Positions 7,566 through 15,080 of a stretch of 64,000 nt of DNA are shown piece after piece. The notes below the pieces were generated by a model, which made no database searches, was not told where the DNA came from, and was given only the letters and a program-made list of their open reading frames with translations. Where the stretch lies: NCBI RefSeq assembly GCF_002300165.1, contig NZ_MLCE01000008.1:62001-126000 (forward strand), read 5' to 3'. The position numbers were made by a program, and so were the translations under genes. The DNA comes from Streptomyces sp. Tue6028 (GTDB lineage: Bacteria > Actinomycetota > Actinomycetes > Streptomycetales > Streptomycetaceae). The stretch's first letter is position 1, and every line of letters begins with the position of its first letter.

Positions 7566-9641
7566 TCAGCCCCTGGCGTGCTCGGCGTCCGGCGTCGCCG
7601 CCGCCTCCCGCTGTGCCGGGATGACCGGGAGCGCGCGCAGCGCCATGCCCGCCCGGTGTCCGTCGGCCGCCGCGCACAGCGCACGGGCGGCCTCGTCGAA
7701 GCGGACGACGGACGGCGGGTCGGAGGGGCCCAGCAGGTGCTGCTTGAGCTCGTTGCGGGCCTCGGCGAAGGTGTCCTTCTCCGGCTCGCGCACGGACTCC
7801 AGCAGAGCCGGTATGCCGGAGGCGTCCGGAGTGAGGACGGCACCGGCCCGGACCGTCGGGAAGGTGTCGCGGAAGTCCTGCTCGGAAAGCCCGCTGGTGT
7901 TGGCGACCGCGTAGGGCTTCTCGCTCGCCAGATAGTCGGATATGACGCTGGAGACGTCGCTGACCAGCAGGTCGGCCACGTTGAAGCAGGCGTAGACGGT
8001 CGGCCGGGCCCCGACGACGACCTGGTGCTCCCACGCCGGGAACGAGGCCCAGTACGCGGCTTCCCAGGCGGCGGTCGCGGCGGCCACGGCCGCGGCCCGG
8101 CCGGGTGCGGGCACCGTCTGGACGAGCATCCGTTCCGCGTCGTCCGCGCTCGCCCGGAACGAGGACGTGGTCAGGCCGTCGAGTTCGGCGGACCGCCGGG
8201 CGAGTTCCGCCGCCGCGGAGGGCGCGGGCCGCTCGTCGGCGTGGTCCGCGGCACGCACGGCGTTCGCGGCGCGGATCATCTCCTGGATCCGGGTGTTCGC
8301 GACTCCCGCCCGGGGATCGACCGATCCGGTCAGCGGGTGCGGCTTGTACAGAAGACGGACCCGGGAATCGGCGAGGAGGGCGCGGACGATGTTCTCGCCG
8401 GCCTCGACGACCGAGGTGTTGCCCGGGTTGCCGTCCCAGCCCTCCCACGTGGGGGCGTAGAGGACGGTGGTGTACGGGCCCGCGGGCGCACCGGAGTACG
8501 GCTCGATCGCTTCCAGCTGCGGACGTCCGATCTCCACGACGTCCCGGTCGTCGACCCCCACGGCCGCCAGGGCGTACCGTTCGCGCGCCGCGGGACCGGC
8601 CACCCACACCTCGTCGTAGGCCTTCGCGTACGGGTTGCAGCTGGACAGCTTGTCGCTCTCGCCGTGATTGACGAACGCGTGCTTGATGGTGGGGATCCGC
8701 AGCACCTGCGAGGTCTTCCCCGAGTTCGACGGGTGGATCAGCGTCTTCAGCGAGGAGTGCTCCAGCCTCATCAGGTCGGCGACCTTCGGCAGGCACACGA
8801 TCGGGATGTCGGTGGACGCGATGTGCTTCACCATGAAGCGCTCGCGCAGCACGATCAGCGGGCGGCCCTCCAGCCGGGCCAGCGGCTCCAGCCACATGTT
8901 CGCCTGGTAGGCCGAGCTCGTCCCGCCGGAGAAGTACATGCCCACGGTCGGCCGGTACTCGGCGAGCCATGCCTCGAACCACTCCAGCGCCTGCTCGCTC
9001 GTCACCGGCCTGCGTCCCTTACTCAGCCGCACCACCAGCATGCCGACGGCGACCGTCGCGCAGGCGACGGACAGGGCGATTCCCGCGGCGGCCCACCAGG
9101 CCGAGCCGCCCGCCGCGGTGATCACGAGGCCTGCCGCCGAGGGCAGGCCGAACAGGAGGAGCCGCTGCCCGGAGCGGTTCATCAGCAGCGCCGGTGGAGC
9201 GGCGCTCAGCCGCAGCGCCGAGGCGTCGATGTTCCGGGTCACCACGGGCAGGGTGCGGGTGCGGCGCACGAGGATCGCCAGCGCCTGGCAGGCGGAGTGC
9301 AGGGCGTAGAAGAGCAGCAGGCCGCAGACGAGAGCCAGGTATTTCTTCTCGTAGTCCTGATCCTCGATGCGGATCAGGCCGGCCACCATCAGGAGGTCGC
9401 GGACCACTTGGCGCACGAAGACGGTGGCGTGCAGCTTGCCGAGGGCAGCGGCCATGCTGCGCTGCCAGCGGTGCAGGGCGATGTCCGCCGCGAGTCCGAC
9501 GGCGGCGGAGGCCACGAGGAGGGGGACGGACGGCAGGAAGGCGCCCACCGCCTGAGCGGCGAACGACACCGCGAGCACCGTGGGCAGGAAGAAACGTGCC
9601 GCCGCGGTGCGCAACCGGGCGGGCAGGGGCGATGCTGACAC
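7566..9641 (-). CDS. CDP-glycerol glycerophosphotransferase-like membrane protein
   Basis: A 691-residue protein with an N-terminal membrane part (about five hydrophobic segments within residues 1-215) and a C-terminal TagF/TagB-like domain. Family signatures are VLYAPTWEGWDG, LLYKPHPLTG and DLLVSDVSSVISDYL followed by EKPYAV; the His of KPHP and the DVSS region form the CDP-glycerol site in relatives. It probably transfers glycerol-phosphate or a related polyol-phosphate during cell-wall polymer synthesis at the membrane. I chose the GTG at 9641 because GGAG lies six bases upstream; a TTG at 9659 would add six residues. About 60 extra residues lie between the KPHP and DVSS motifs. Confidence 0.83.
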   Translation of the reverse strand: MSASPLPARLRTAAARFFLPTVLAVSFAAQAVGAFLPSVPLLVASAAVGLAADIALHRWQRSMAAALGKLHATVFVRQVVRDLLMVAGLIRIEDQDYEKKYLALVCGLLLFYALHSACQALAILVRRTRTLPVVTRNIDASALRLSAAPPALLMNRSGQRLLLFGLPSAAGLVITAAGGSAWWAAAGIALSVACATVAVGMLVVRLSKGRRPVTSEQALEWFEAWLAEYRPTVGMYFSGGTSSAYQANMWLEPLARLEGRPLIVLRERFMVKHIASTDIPIVCLPKVADLMRLEHSSLKTLIHPSNSGKTSQVLRIPTIKHAFVNHGESDKLSSCNPYAKAYDEVWVAGPAARERYALAAVGVDDRDVVEIGRPQLEAIEPYSGAPAGPYTTVLYAPTWEGWDGNPGNTSVVEAGENIVRALLADSRVRLLYKPHPLTGSVDPRAGVANTRIQEMIRAANAVRAADHADERPAPSAAAELARRSAELDGLTTSSFRASADDAERMLVQTVPAPGRAAAVAAATAAWEAAYWASFPAWEHQVVVGARPTVYACFNVADLLVSDVSSVISDYLASEKPYAVANTSGLSEQDFRDTFPTVRAGAVLTPDASGIPALLESVREPEKDTFAEARNELKQHLLGPSDPPSVVRFDEAARALCAAADGHRAGMALRALPVIPAQREAAATPDAEHARG

Positions 9642-10000
9642 TTGGGGGGCTCCAGGCAACTCAACATCCTCGCGCGCGCTCGCCGACCGGCACGATCGGG
9701 CGACCCTGGCCGGAAGCAGCTGTGTGCGGATGTTCTCTCTTCAAAAAGGTGGTCGGACTTTATCTGCTGGGTGGCGGGAATCTACCTGCAGGTGGGCTGA
9801 AATTTACCTAGCGGTGTCCGACGTCACCCGGAGCACCGTCTCGCCGGTCCTCCGTGGGCCCGTCGAGCGTCCTCGGCCCGCACGGAGTCCGCTGCTTCTG
9901 GTGCTCGCCAGGACACGGAACGCGACATCGTGGCCCCATGGCAGCTCCCGCCCGGAGCCGCTCCACCGACCGCGTGGGCATGCATACGCCCACGGGGCCT
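9642..10000. other. Intergenic region upstream of the glycerophosphotransferase gene
   Basis: This 359-base gap holds no ORF I can support. About 9730-9815 is AT-richer than its surroundings and contains TAG(G/A)T-type hexamers on the minus strand, so it probably carries the minus-strand promoter. The rest is the downstream flank of the DUF4328 gene, with no hairpin strong enough to call. Confidence 0.4.
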
Positions 10001-10681
10001 TCAAGGCGCCGTTCGGCCTGCCGCCCGAACCTCGACGGGCGCGATCGAAGCGGCGCGCTCCAACCGGCGAACGAGCTGCCAGAGGACGACGATCGACAGC
10101 ACAGCAGCACAGATGTACAGACCGTCGCCGATGATGATCTGCCGCAGGGCATGACGAGCCTGGTCCGCAGTGACAGCCTTCTTCAAGTCCCTGGAGGCAT
10201 CGTTCAGCGCATACGAATTCGCTGCCACCAGGACAGAAAGCCACCACGCCGTGAGCAGGGGATGTCCGCGTCTGCGCTGCGATTCCGGCTGGCCGGCAGC
10301 CCACAGATCGTTGACGAACATCTTGGGCACGAAGAGCTGCGCCACCGGTACCACCCAGCCGAAGACCAGCCACGCCCTGCGCCGGCGCTGTCCCTGACGC
10401 CAGAGCACATCCGCGACGTCGCGCATGGTGGCGAGCCAGATACTGAACTGAAGCAGGGCCACGAGGAGCAGCCCTGTTCGCCAGCCCATCAGGTTCCTGA
10501 AATACGTGTCGACCTCGACCAGCGGGTTGTCGACGTAGGGCCCCGGCGTCATCGGCCCCACCAGCAGTCGGTACTTGTGCCACGCCGTCAGCCCGGCCGC
10601 GAGAGTCACCAGCGCGAACGCGGCGAGCGCGACGCCGGTGAACCAGGCCTGCCCGCGCGGCACCCTGACTGTTCCGACCAC
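10001..10681 (-). CDS. DUF4328 membrane protein
   Basis: A 226-residue membrane protein with four predicted transmembrane segments (about residues 12-30, 66-86, 102-120 and 175-205). The family hallmark WLVFGWVVPVAQLFVPK followed by NDLWAAG is present. The GTG at 10681 is supported by AGGAGG seven to eight bases upstream. DUF4328 proteins are common in Streptomyces and have no known function. The strong ribosome-binding site and isolated position suggest a monocistronic gene. Confidence 0.85.
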   Translation of the reverse strand: MVGTVRVPRGQAWFTGVALAAFALVTLAAGLTAWHKYRLLVGPMTPGPYVDNPLVEVDTYFRNLMGWRTGLLLVALLQFSIWLATMRDVADVLWRQGQRRRRAWLVFGWVVPVAQLFVPKMFVNDLWAAGQPESQRRRGHPLLTAWWLSVLVAANSYALNDASRDLKKAVTADQARHALRQIIIGDGLYICAAVLSIVVLWQLVRRLERAASIAPVEVRAAGRTAP

Positions 10682-10967
10682 TTCACACCTCCTGGAGGCC
10701 GCCCGTTCGGACTCCTCGCAGGTCGGCAGCGGATCTTAACCCTCGGGGAGCGGATGGACCACGGACGGTGCAGCGAGTCGGGCACAGGCAGAGCGGGCTG
10801 CCGCACCCCCCTTCCTCAGCCCCCCGTTAGCCCCGCCTTAACGGCGCCATAAGGATCTCCCCCACCCCCCTCCAGCAGGCGATTTCCCGGTTTTTTGGGG
10901 CTAGTTTGCTGATCGCCCCCACGGGATCCACCCCACGCACCGAGGACCGTTTCCGAGGAGTTCCCTC

Positions 10968-12008
10968 ATGTCTGCACGCCGCAAGGCCGCCGCCGTCGTC
11001 ACCGTCGGCATCGCCCCGCTCACGCTCTCGGCACTGGCCGCCGCCCCCGCGTCCGCGCACGGCTCGATGGGCGACCCGGTCAGCCGGGTGTCCCAGTGCT
11101 ACGCGGAGGGCCCCGAGAGCCCGAAGTCGGGCGCCTGCAAGGCGGCCGTCGCCGCGGGCGGGACGCAGGCGCTGTACGACTGGAACGGCATCCGGATCGG
11201 CGACGCGAACGGGCGGCACCAGCAGCTGATACCCGACGGGAAGCTGTGCAGCGCGAACAACGACGAGTTCAAGGGGCTCGACCTGGCCCGCGCCGACTGG
11301 CCGGCGACCTCCGTGAGCAGCGGCGCGTACACCTTCAAGTACCGCGTGACCGCGCCGCACAAGGGCACGTTCAAGGTGTACGTGACCAAGGCCGGCTACG
11401 ACGCGTCGAAGCCGCTCGCCTGGGACGACCTGGATCTGGCGCACCCGGTCGCGACGGCCACCGACCCGGTCGCCTCGGGCGGCTTCTACACCTTCTCCGG
11501 CACGCTCCCGGAGCGCTCCGGCAAGCAGCTGCTGTACGCGGTGTGGCAGCGCTCGGACAGCCCGGAGGCCTTCTACTCCTGCTCCGACGTCACCTTCGGC
11601 GGCAAGAGCGGCAGTGGCGGCAGCGGTGACAGCGGCGGCTCGTCGGGCGGCACCGCTCCGGCGCCGACCGCCTCGGCGCCCTCCGAGGAGCAGATCGAGG
11701 ACGGCACCGACAAGTCGACGGTCGAGCACCACGGCCACGGCGACAACGACGCCCGTACGTCCGCGGAGCCGAAGGCGGCCACGGACGCGGCCGGCGCGGA
11801 CGCCTCGTCCGAGCCCGCCGGGGCGGGCACGGACGGCTCGAACCGGCCGGAAGCGGCCGGCTCCTCCGGGAACCTCGCCGAGACGGGCGGCGACGCCGGC
11901 ACGCCCTACATCGCGATCGGCGGAGCCGCCGCCCTGGCGCTCGGCGCCGCGGCCCTGTTCGCCTCGGTCCGGCGCCGCGCGGTCACGGGGGGCCGCCGCG
12001 GCCGCTAG
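10968..12008 (+). CDS. AA10 lytic polysaccharide monooxygenase with sortase anchor
   Basis: A 346-residue secreted protein. The signal peptide ends with ASA at residue 30, so the mature chain starts at His31 (HGSMGDP), the N-terminal histidine of the LPMO copper brace; the second brace histidine is probably that in VTAPHKG. The AA10 end motif FYSCSDVTF closes the catalytic domain at about residue 206. A low-complexity Ser/Ala/Glu-rich linker follows, then LAETG at 303-307, a hydrophobic helix and an Arg-rich tail: a class E sortase signal. It should therefore cleave crystalline chitin or cellulose while attached to the wall. A GAGGAG site precedes the ATG. Confidence 0.92.
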   Translation: MSARRKAAAVVTVGIAPLTLSALAAAPASAHGSMGDPVSRVSQCYAEGPESPKSGACKAAVAAGGTQALYDWNGIRIGDANGRHQQLIPDGKLCSANNDEFKGLDLARADWPATSVSSGAYTFKYRVTAPHKGTFKVYVTKAGYDASKPLAWDDLDLAHPVATATDPVASGGFYTFSGTLPERSGKQLLYAVWQRSDSPEAFYSCSDVTFGGKSGSGGSGDSGGSSGGTAPAPTASAPSEEQIEDGTDKSTVEHHGHGDNDARTSAEPKAATDAAGADASSEPAGAGTDGSNRPEAAGSSGNLAETGGDAGTPYIAIGGAAALALGAAALFASVRRRAVTGGRRGR

Positions 12009-12019
12009 GCACGGGGAAT

Positions 12020-12058
12020 CCGGGGGCTGTCCGGCGGCTCAGGCCGGACAGCCCCCGG
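12020..12058. terminator. Bidirectional terminator hairpin
   Basis: Perfect 16-bp inverted repeat (12020-12035 with 12043-12058) and a 7-nt loop, sitting between the convergent LPMO and lipase genes only 11 and 8 bases from their stops. It can end both transcripts. Confidence 0.85.
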
Positions 12059-12066
12059 CGGCGTGC

Positions 12067-12927
12067 TCAGCTGAACGCGGAGGCGCAGGTGGTGGCCTTG
12101 GCGTGCGCCGGGTCGAGGGCGTTCGCCACCTCGTGGAAGGCGATGCGGTCGAAGAGACCGATCGCCACGTGCTCGGAGAGGTCGAGCCCGCACAGGTCCT
12201 GCAGCAGGACGTTGTCGACGTCGGGCCCGCTGAGGAACTGCGAGCGGTACGGCGTGGCCACCTCGTCGTACTTGGTGGCGATGACCGTGTAGTGGACGCC
12301 CGCGACGGTGTCGCCGCCGGCGTTGAGCTTGGTCAGGAAGTCGGAGCCGGCGATCTGGTCCGCCAGTCCGGGAGTGGTCGCCTTCAGCAGGTCCTCGGCG
12401 CCCGGGAAGTACGGCAGCAGGTTGGTGAGGCCGCTGAGGGTGGTGCCGTGGTTGTCGGGCGCGATGCCGACGAGGGCGTTCACCTTGGCGGCCCCGCCGA
12501 GGAACTTGAGGTAGTAGCGGGGCATCATGCCGCCCTGCGAGTGGCCGACGAGGTCGGCCTTGGCTGCGCCGGTCGCGGCGAGGACCTTGTCGACGAAGAC
12601 CTGGAGCTGTCCTGCCGACTTGTCGATGGGGCCGAGGCCGTTGAAGAGGGGCACTCCGGGCAACTGCCCGTAGTCGAGGGAGAAGACGCAGTAGCCGCGG
12701 ACCTCGAGGTAGGGAGCGAGGGCCAGCCAGTTGTCGATCGAGTTCCCGAAGGTTCCGTGGACGAGGACGACGGGGCGGGGGTGGGCGGCGGACGGCTTGC
12801 AGGAGTAGTCGTTCCAGCCGTGGCTGGGGGCGGATTCCGCCTGGGCGGTGGCGGCGGGGACGACGGCGACCGCGGCGGTCAGCAGCAGCGCGGCGAGGGG
12901 TCTGAGCACTCGCTTCCAGGGCAGCAT
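12067..12927 (-). CDS. Secreted triacylglycerol lipase/esterase (alpha/beta hydrolase)
   Basis: A 286-residue secreted lipase. The signal peptide covers about residues 1-30 (cleavage after AQA). The oxyanion-hole motif PVVLVHGTFGN is at about 52-62, and the nucleophile Ser130 lies in GHSQGG. The acid is probably in TKYDEVATP and the histidine in the C-terminal SEHVAIGLFDRIAFHEV region. Cysteines at 43, 80 and near the C-terminus suggest disulfides. It resembles the Streptomyces LipA/EstA-type lipases. The upstream gap has two direct repeats that could bind a regulator. Confidence 0.9.
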   Translation of the reverse strand: MLPWKRVLRPLAALLLTAAVAVVPAATAQAESAPSHGWNDYSCKPSAAHPRPVVLVHGTFGNSIDNWLALAPYLEVRGYCVFSLDYGQLPGVPLFNGLGPIDKSAGQLQVFVDKVLAATGAAKADLVGHSQGGMMPRYYLKFLGGAAKVNALVGIAPDNHGTTLSGLTNLLPYFPGAEDLLKATTPGLADQIAGSDFLTKLNAGGDTVAGVHYTVIATKYDEVATPYRSQFLSGPDVDNVLLQDLCGLDLSEHVAIGLFDRIAFHEVANALDPAHAKATTCASAFS

Positions 12928-13008
12928 CGGGTGATCTCCTTGCGGCTCAAGGGAGTTGCGACGGCGTACGCCCTGTGATCCGGATCACGAGGATGCTGTT
13001 CACTCGTC

Positions 13009-13051
13009 AAGTTACGGGCGAGTAGCTCCGGTGTGAAGTTACGCGCGAGTA
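13009..13051. promoter_or_regulatory. Direct-repeat operator candidate upstream of the lipase gene
   Basis: The 16-mer AAGTTACGSGCGAGTA occurs at 13009-13024 and 13036-13051, 27 bp apart, differing at one base. Each copy is partly palindromic (TTAC...GTAA in the second). The pair lies about 80-125 bp upstream of the lipase start, in an AT-rich patch. The form suits a dimeric regulator, for example of the TetR type, but the regulator is not identified. Confidence 0.5.
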
Positions 13052-13098
13052 AAAACTTCCAGCGGTAATTAAAGGTGGCGGCTACACCCGATGAACCG

Positions 13099-13542
13099 TC
13101 ACCAGGCAGGCCTGATGGGACCATAGGGCGCGATGCGGCCCAAACGGTCGTGCAACGCGCGCATTTCACCCTCGCCCAGCAGGTCGCCCCACGCGCGCAC
13201 GACGTCGGCGGCGGCCTCCTCCGCGGCACGCGTACAGGCCCAGCCCCGCTCGGTCAGCACGATCAGCCGGGCGCGCGCGTCGTCGGGGTGCGGGTGCCGC
13301 TCGACGTACCCCTTGCGGACGAGTTCGTCGACCAGCTGACTGGCGGCCTGTTTGGTGACCCCGAGATGAGCGGCGAGGTCGGTGACCGTCGCGCCGCCGG
13401 CGGCGAGGCGGGCGAAGGCGAAGCCGTAGGCGGGCCGCCCCTCGAACCCGCGCTCCACGACACCGTCGTTGATGCGCTGCGTCAGCTCGCCCGCGGCGGC
13501 GAGCAGGGCGACGGCGAGGGCCATGGCTTCGGAGTTCTGCAC
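13099..13542 (-). CDS. MarR family transcriptional regulator
   Basis: A 147-residue MarR-type winged-helix regulator. The recognition helix region is TVTDLAAHLGVTKQAASQLV at about residues 52-71 and the wing is VERHPHPDDARARL. The GTG at 13542 is used here; an ATG at 13524 is an alternative, and neither has a good Shine-Dalgarno. It is divergent from a cupin gene, and the 105 bp between the starts contain two palindromes of the size expected for a MarR dimer, so it probably represses both genes. The ligand is unknown. Confidence 0.87.
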   Translation of the reverse strand: MQNSEAMALAVALLAAAGELTQRINDGVVERGFEGRPAYGFAFARLAAGGATVTDLAAHLGVTKQAASQLVDELVRKGYVERHPHPDDARARLIVLTERGWACTRAAEEAAADVVRAWGDLLGEGEMRALHDRLGRIAPYGPIRPAW

Positions 13543-13569
13543 GGGTGCATTGAAACACCCTTGACGAAT

Positions 13570-13625
13570 TGGTCAAGCGGCTTGACCATAGAGGTCGTCG
13601 AGATGGTCAAGCAGCTTGACCATCT
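13570..13625. promoter_or_regulatory. Two palindromic operators between marR-like and cupin genes
   Basis: Dyad 1 at 13570-13588 has arms TGGTCAAG/CTTGACCA around a 3-nt centre. Dyad 2 at 13601-13625 is a perfect palindrome with 12-nt arms and the same TGGTCAAG core. Their centres are 34 bp apart, about three helical turns. A further CTTGAC at 13560-13565 gives a fifth half-site. TTGAC in these sites overlaps possible -35 elements. Confidence 0.75.
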
Positions 13626-13647
13626 TTCCTCGATCCAGGAGTCGCCC

Positions 13648-14022
13648 ATGCCCGTCGTCCGTTCGTCCGAAGCCGTCGTCCACGAGATCCACGGCGCCCG
13701 ATTCGTCTCGTACGCCACTCCCCGCAGCGGGAGCAAGGAGTTGTGCGCCTGGCGGGGAGAGATCCCCGCGGGACTCAAGGCCCCGGAGCACACCGTCAGC
13801 CATGAGGAGATCTTCCATCTCCTCTCCGGCGAACTGCTGATCACGCTCGACGGCCGCACCGAGCGGGTGACCGCGGGCGACACCGTGATCATCAATCCGG
13901 GAGCCACCCTCGGCGTCGAGAACCCGACCCGGGAGACCGCCGTCTCCTGGGTCACCACGTCGATCGGCCTCCGGGCGGAGCTGGCCGACGGCTCGGTCCT
14001 CACACCTCCGTGGGCCAACTAA
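13648..14022 (+). CDS. Cupin domain protein
   Basis: A 124-residue single-domain cupin. The fold's two motifs are visible as HTVSHEEIFHLLSGELLI and AGDTVIINPGATLGVEN. In the first motif the usual two histidines appear as H...H with Glu (SHEEIFH), so metal binding is possible. No signal peptide. The ATG at 13648 has AGGAG seven bases upstream. It is divergent from the MarR gene and sits behind the shared dyads, so it is the likely regulated target. The activity (quercetinase-like, isomerase or ligand sensor) cannot be decided. Confidence 0.85.
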   Translation: MPVVRSSEAVVHEIHGARFVSYATPRSGSKELCAWRGEIPAGLKAPEHTVSHEEIFHLLSGELLITLDGRTERVTAGDTVIINPGATLGVENPTRETAVSWVTTSIGLRAELADGSVLTPPWAN

Positions 14023-14105
14023 GACCTGTCAGGCAATTCCCGGCGCCGCCCGGGCAGGCGGGAATTGTCGGACAGTGTCTGGCGCCCCCGGCCGGATCCG
14101 GGACG

Positions 14106-15080
14106 TCACGCGGCCAGCGTCCCCGGCCCGATCACATGCGGCCCGAACCTCGCCCGCGCCCTGTCCGCGACCTCCTCGATACGGCGGACCTTCTCGTCCA
14201 CCGGGTCGAAGGTGAGCTGGTACGAGGCCTGTTCGGCGGGGGTGAGCCCCTCGGCGCGCAGGGCGATCCCCCGGACCCGGGCCCGCTGGAGGCCGAGCGC
14301 CTCGTACATGCGGTACGCCGTCTCGGTGAGCGCCGACGAATGGGCGGTCGGTTCCTTGAGGGTGCGGCTGCGTGTGGTCGTGGAGCGGTCGGCGTACCGG
14401 ACGGTGAGGGTCAGCGTGCGGCAGACCTTCTCCAGGGCGCGCAGCCGGGCACCCAGGTCCTCGGCCGCGCAGAGCAGCGCGCGGCGATGCCGGGAGGGGT
14501 CCAACTCGTCCCGCCCAAAGGGGTGTTCGGTGGCGAGGGAGCGTGAGGTGGCGTTCGGCACGACCCGGCCGCGGTCGATGCCGGACGCCTTCTCGCGCAG
14601 TTCGCGGCCGGCCCTGGCGCCGGTGAGGCGTTGCAGTGTGGACAGGGGTGCGGCGGCGACCTTGCCGATGGTGTCGAGGCCGTACTCGCACAGGGTGCGG
14701 GCGGTGGCGCCGCCGACTCCCGGCAGCGCGGCGACGGGCCGCTCGGTGAGGAACCCTGCGACGGCGTCCGGCTCCCCGGGCACCACGGGGGTCACGCCCG
14801 GCGCGGCGTCCCGCAGGGCCATCCGCGCGAGCATCGGACCGGGTCCGGCACCGATCACGCAGTCGATCCCGTGCAGGGCGAGCGCCCGCAACCGGATCAG
14901 CGAGGCCAGCTCCACGGCATCGCGTCCGAAGTACCGCTCGGCACCCCGCAGGTCCAGCAGCGCCCCGTCGGGTGGCAGCGCCTCGACGACGGGAGTGAAG
15001 TCCTCCAGGAGTCCGAGGAGTCGAGGCAGGGCCGCCTCGTACATCGGAGGCAGCTGGAAACGTACGCAGAGGATGGTCAT
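14106..15080 (-). CDS. ImuB-like Y-family DNA polymerase homologue
   Basis: A 324-residue Y-family protein with palm/fingers, the helix-hairpin-helix region LPGVGGATARTLCEYGLDTI and a little-finger domain (EHPFGRDELDPSRHRRALL). The catalytic residues of Pol IV are not kept: the N-terminal strand reads ILCVRFQLPP in place of the usual H-D-M-D-x-F, and the SxDEAxLD motif reads PPDGALLDL, so the Glu is Gly. This fits ImuB, a non-catalytic partner that recruits DnaE2 to the clamp. Its ATG overlaps the dnaE2 TGA (ATGA), so the two are co-translated. No ImuA is seen in the window. Confidence 0.82.
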   Translation of the reverse strand: MTILCVRFQLPPMYEAALPRLLGLLEDFTPVVEALPPDGALLDLRGAERYFGRDAVELASLIRLRALALHGIDCVIGAGPGPMLARMALRDAAPGVTPVVPGEPDAVAGFLTERPVAALPGVGGATARTLCEYGLDTIGKVAAAPLSTLQRLTGARAGRELREKASGIDRGRVVPNATSRSLATEHPFGRDELDPSRHRRALLCAAEDLGARLRALEKVCRTLTLTVRYADRSTTTRSRTLKEPTAHSSALTETAYRMYEALGLQRARVRGIALRAEGLTPAEQASYQLTFDPVDEKVRRIEEVADRARARFGPHVIGPGTLAA

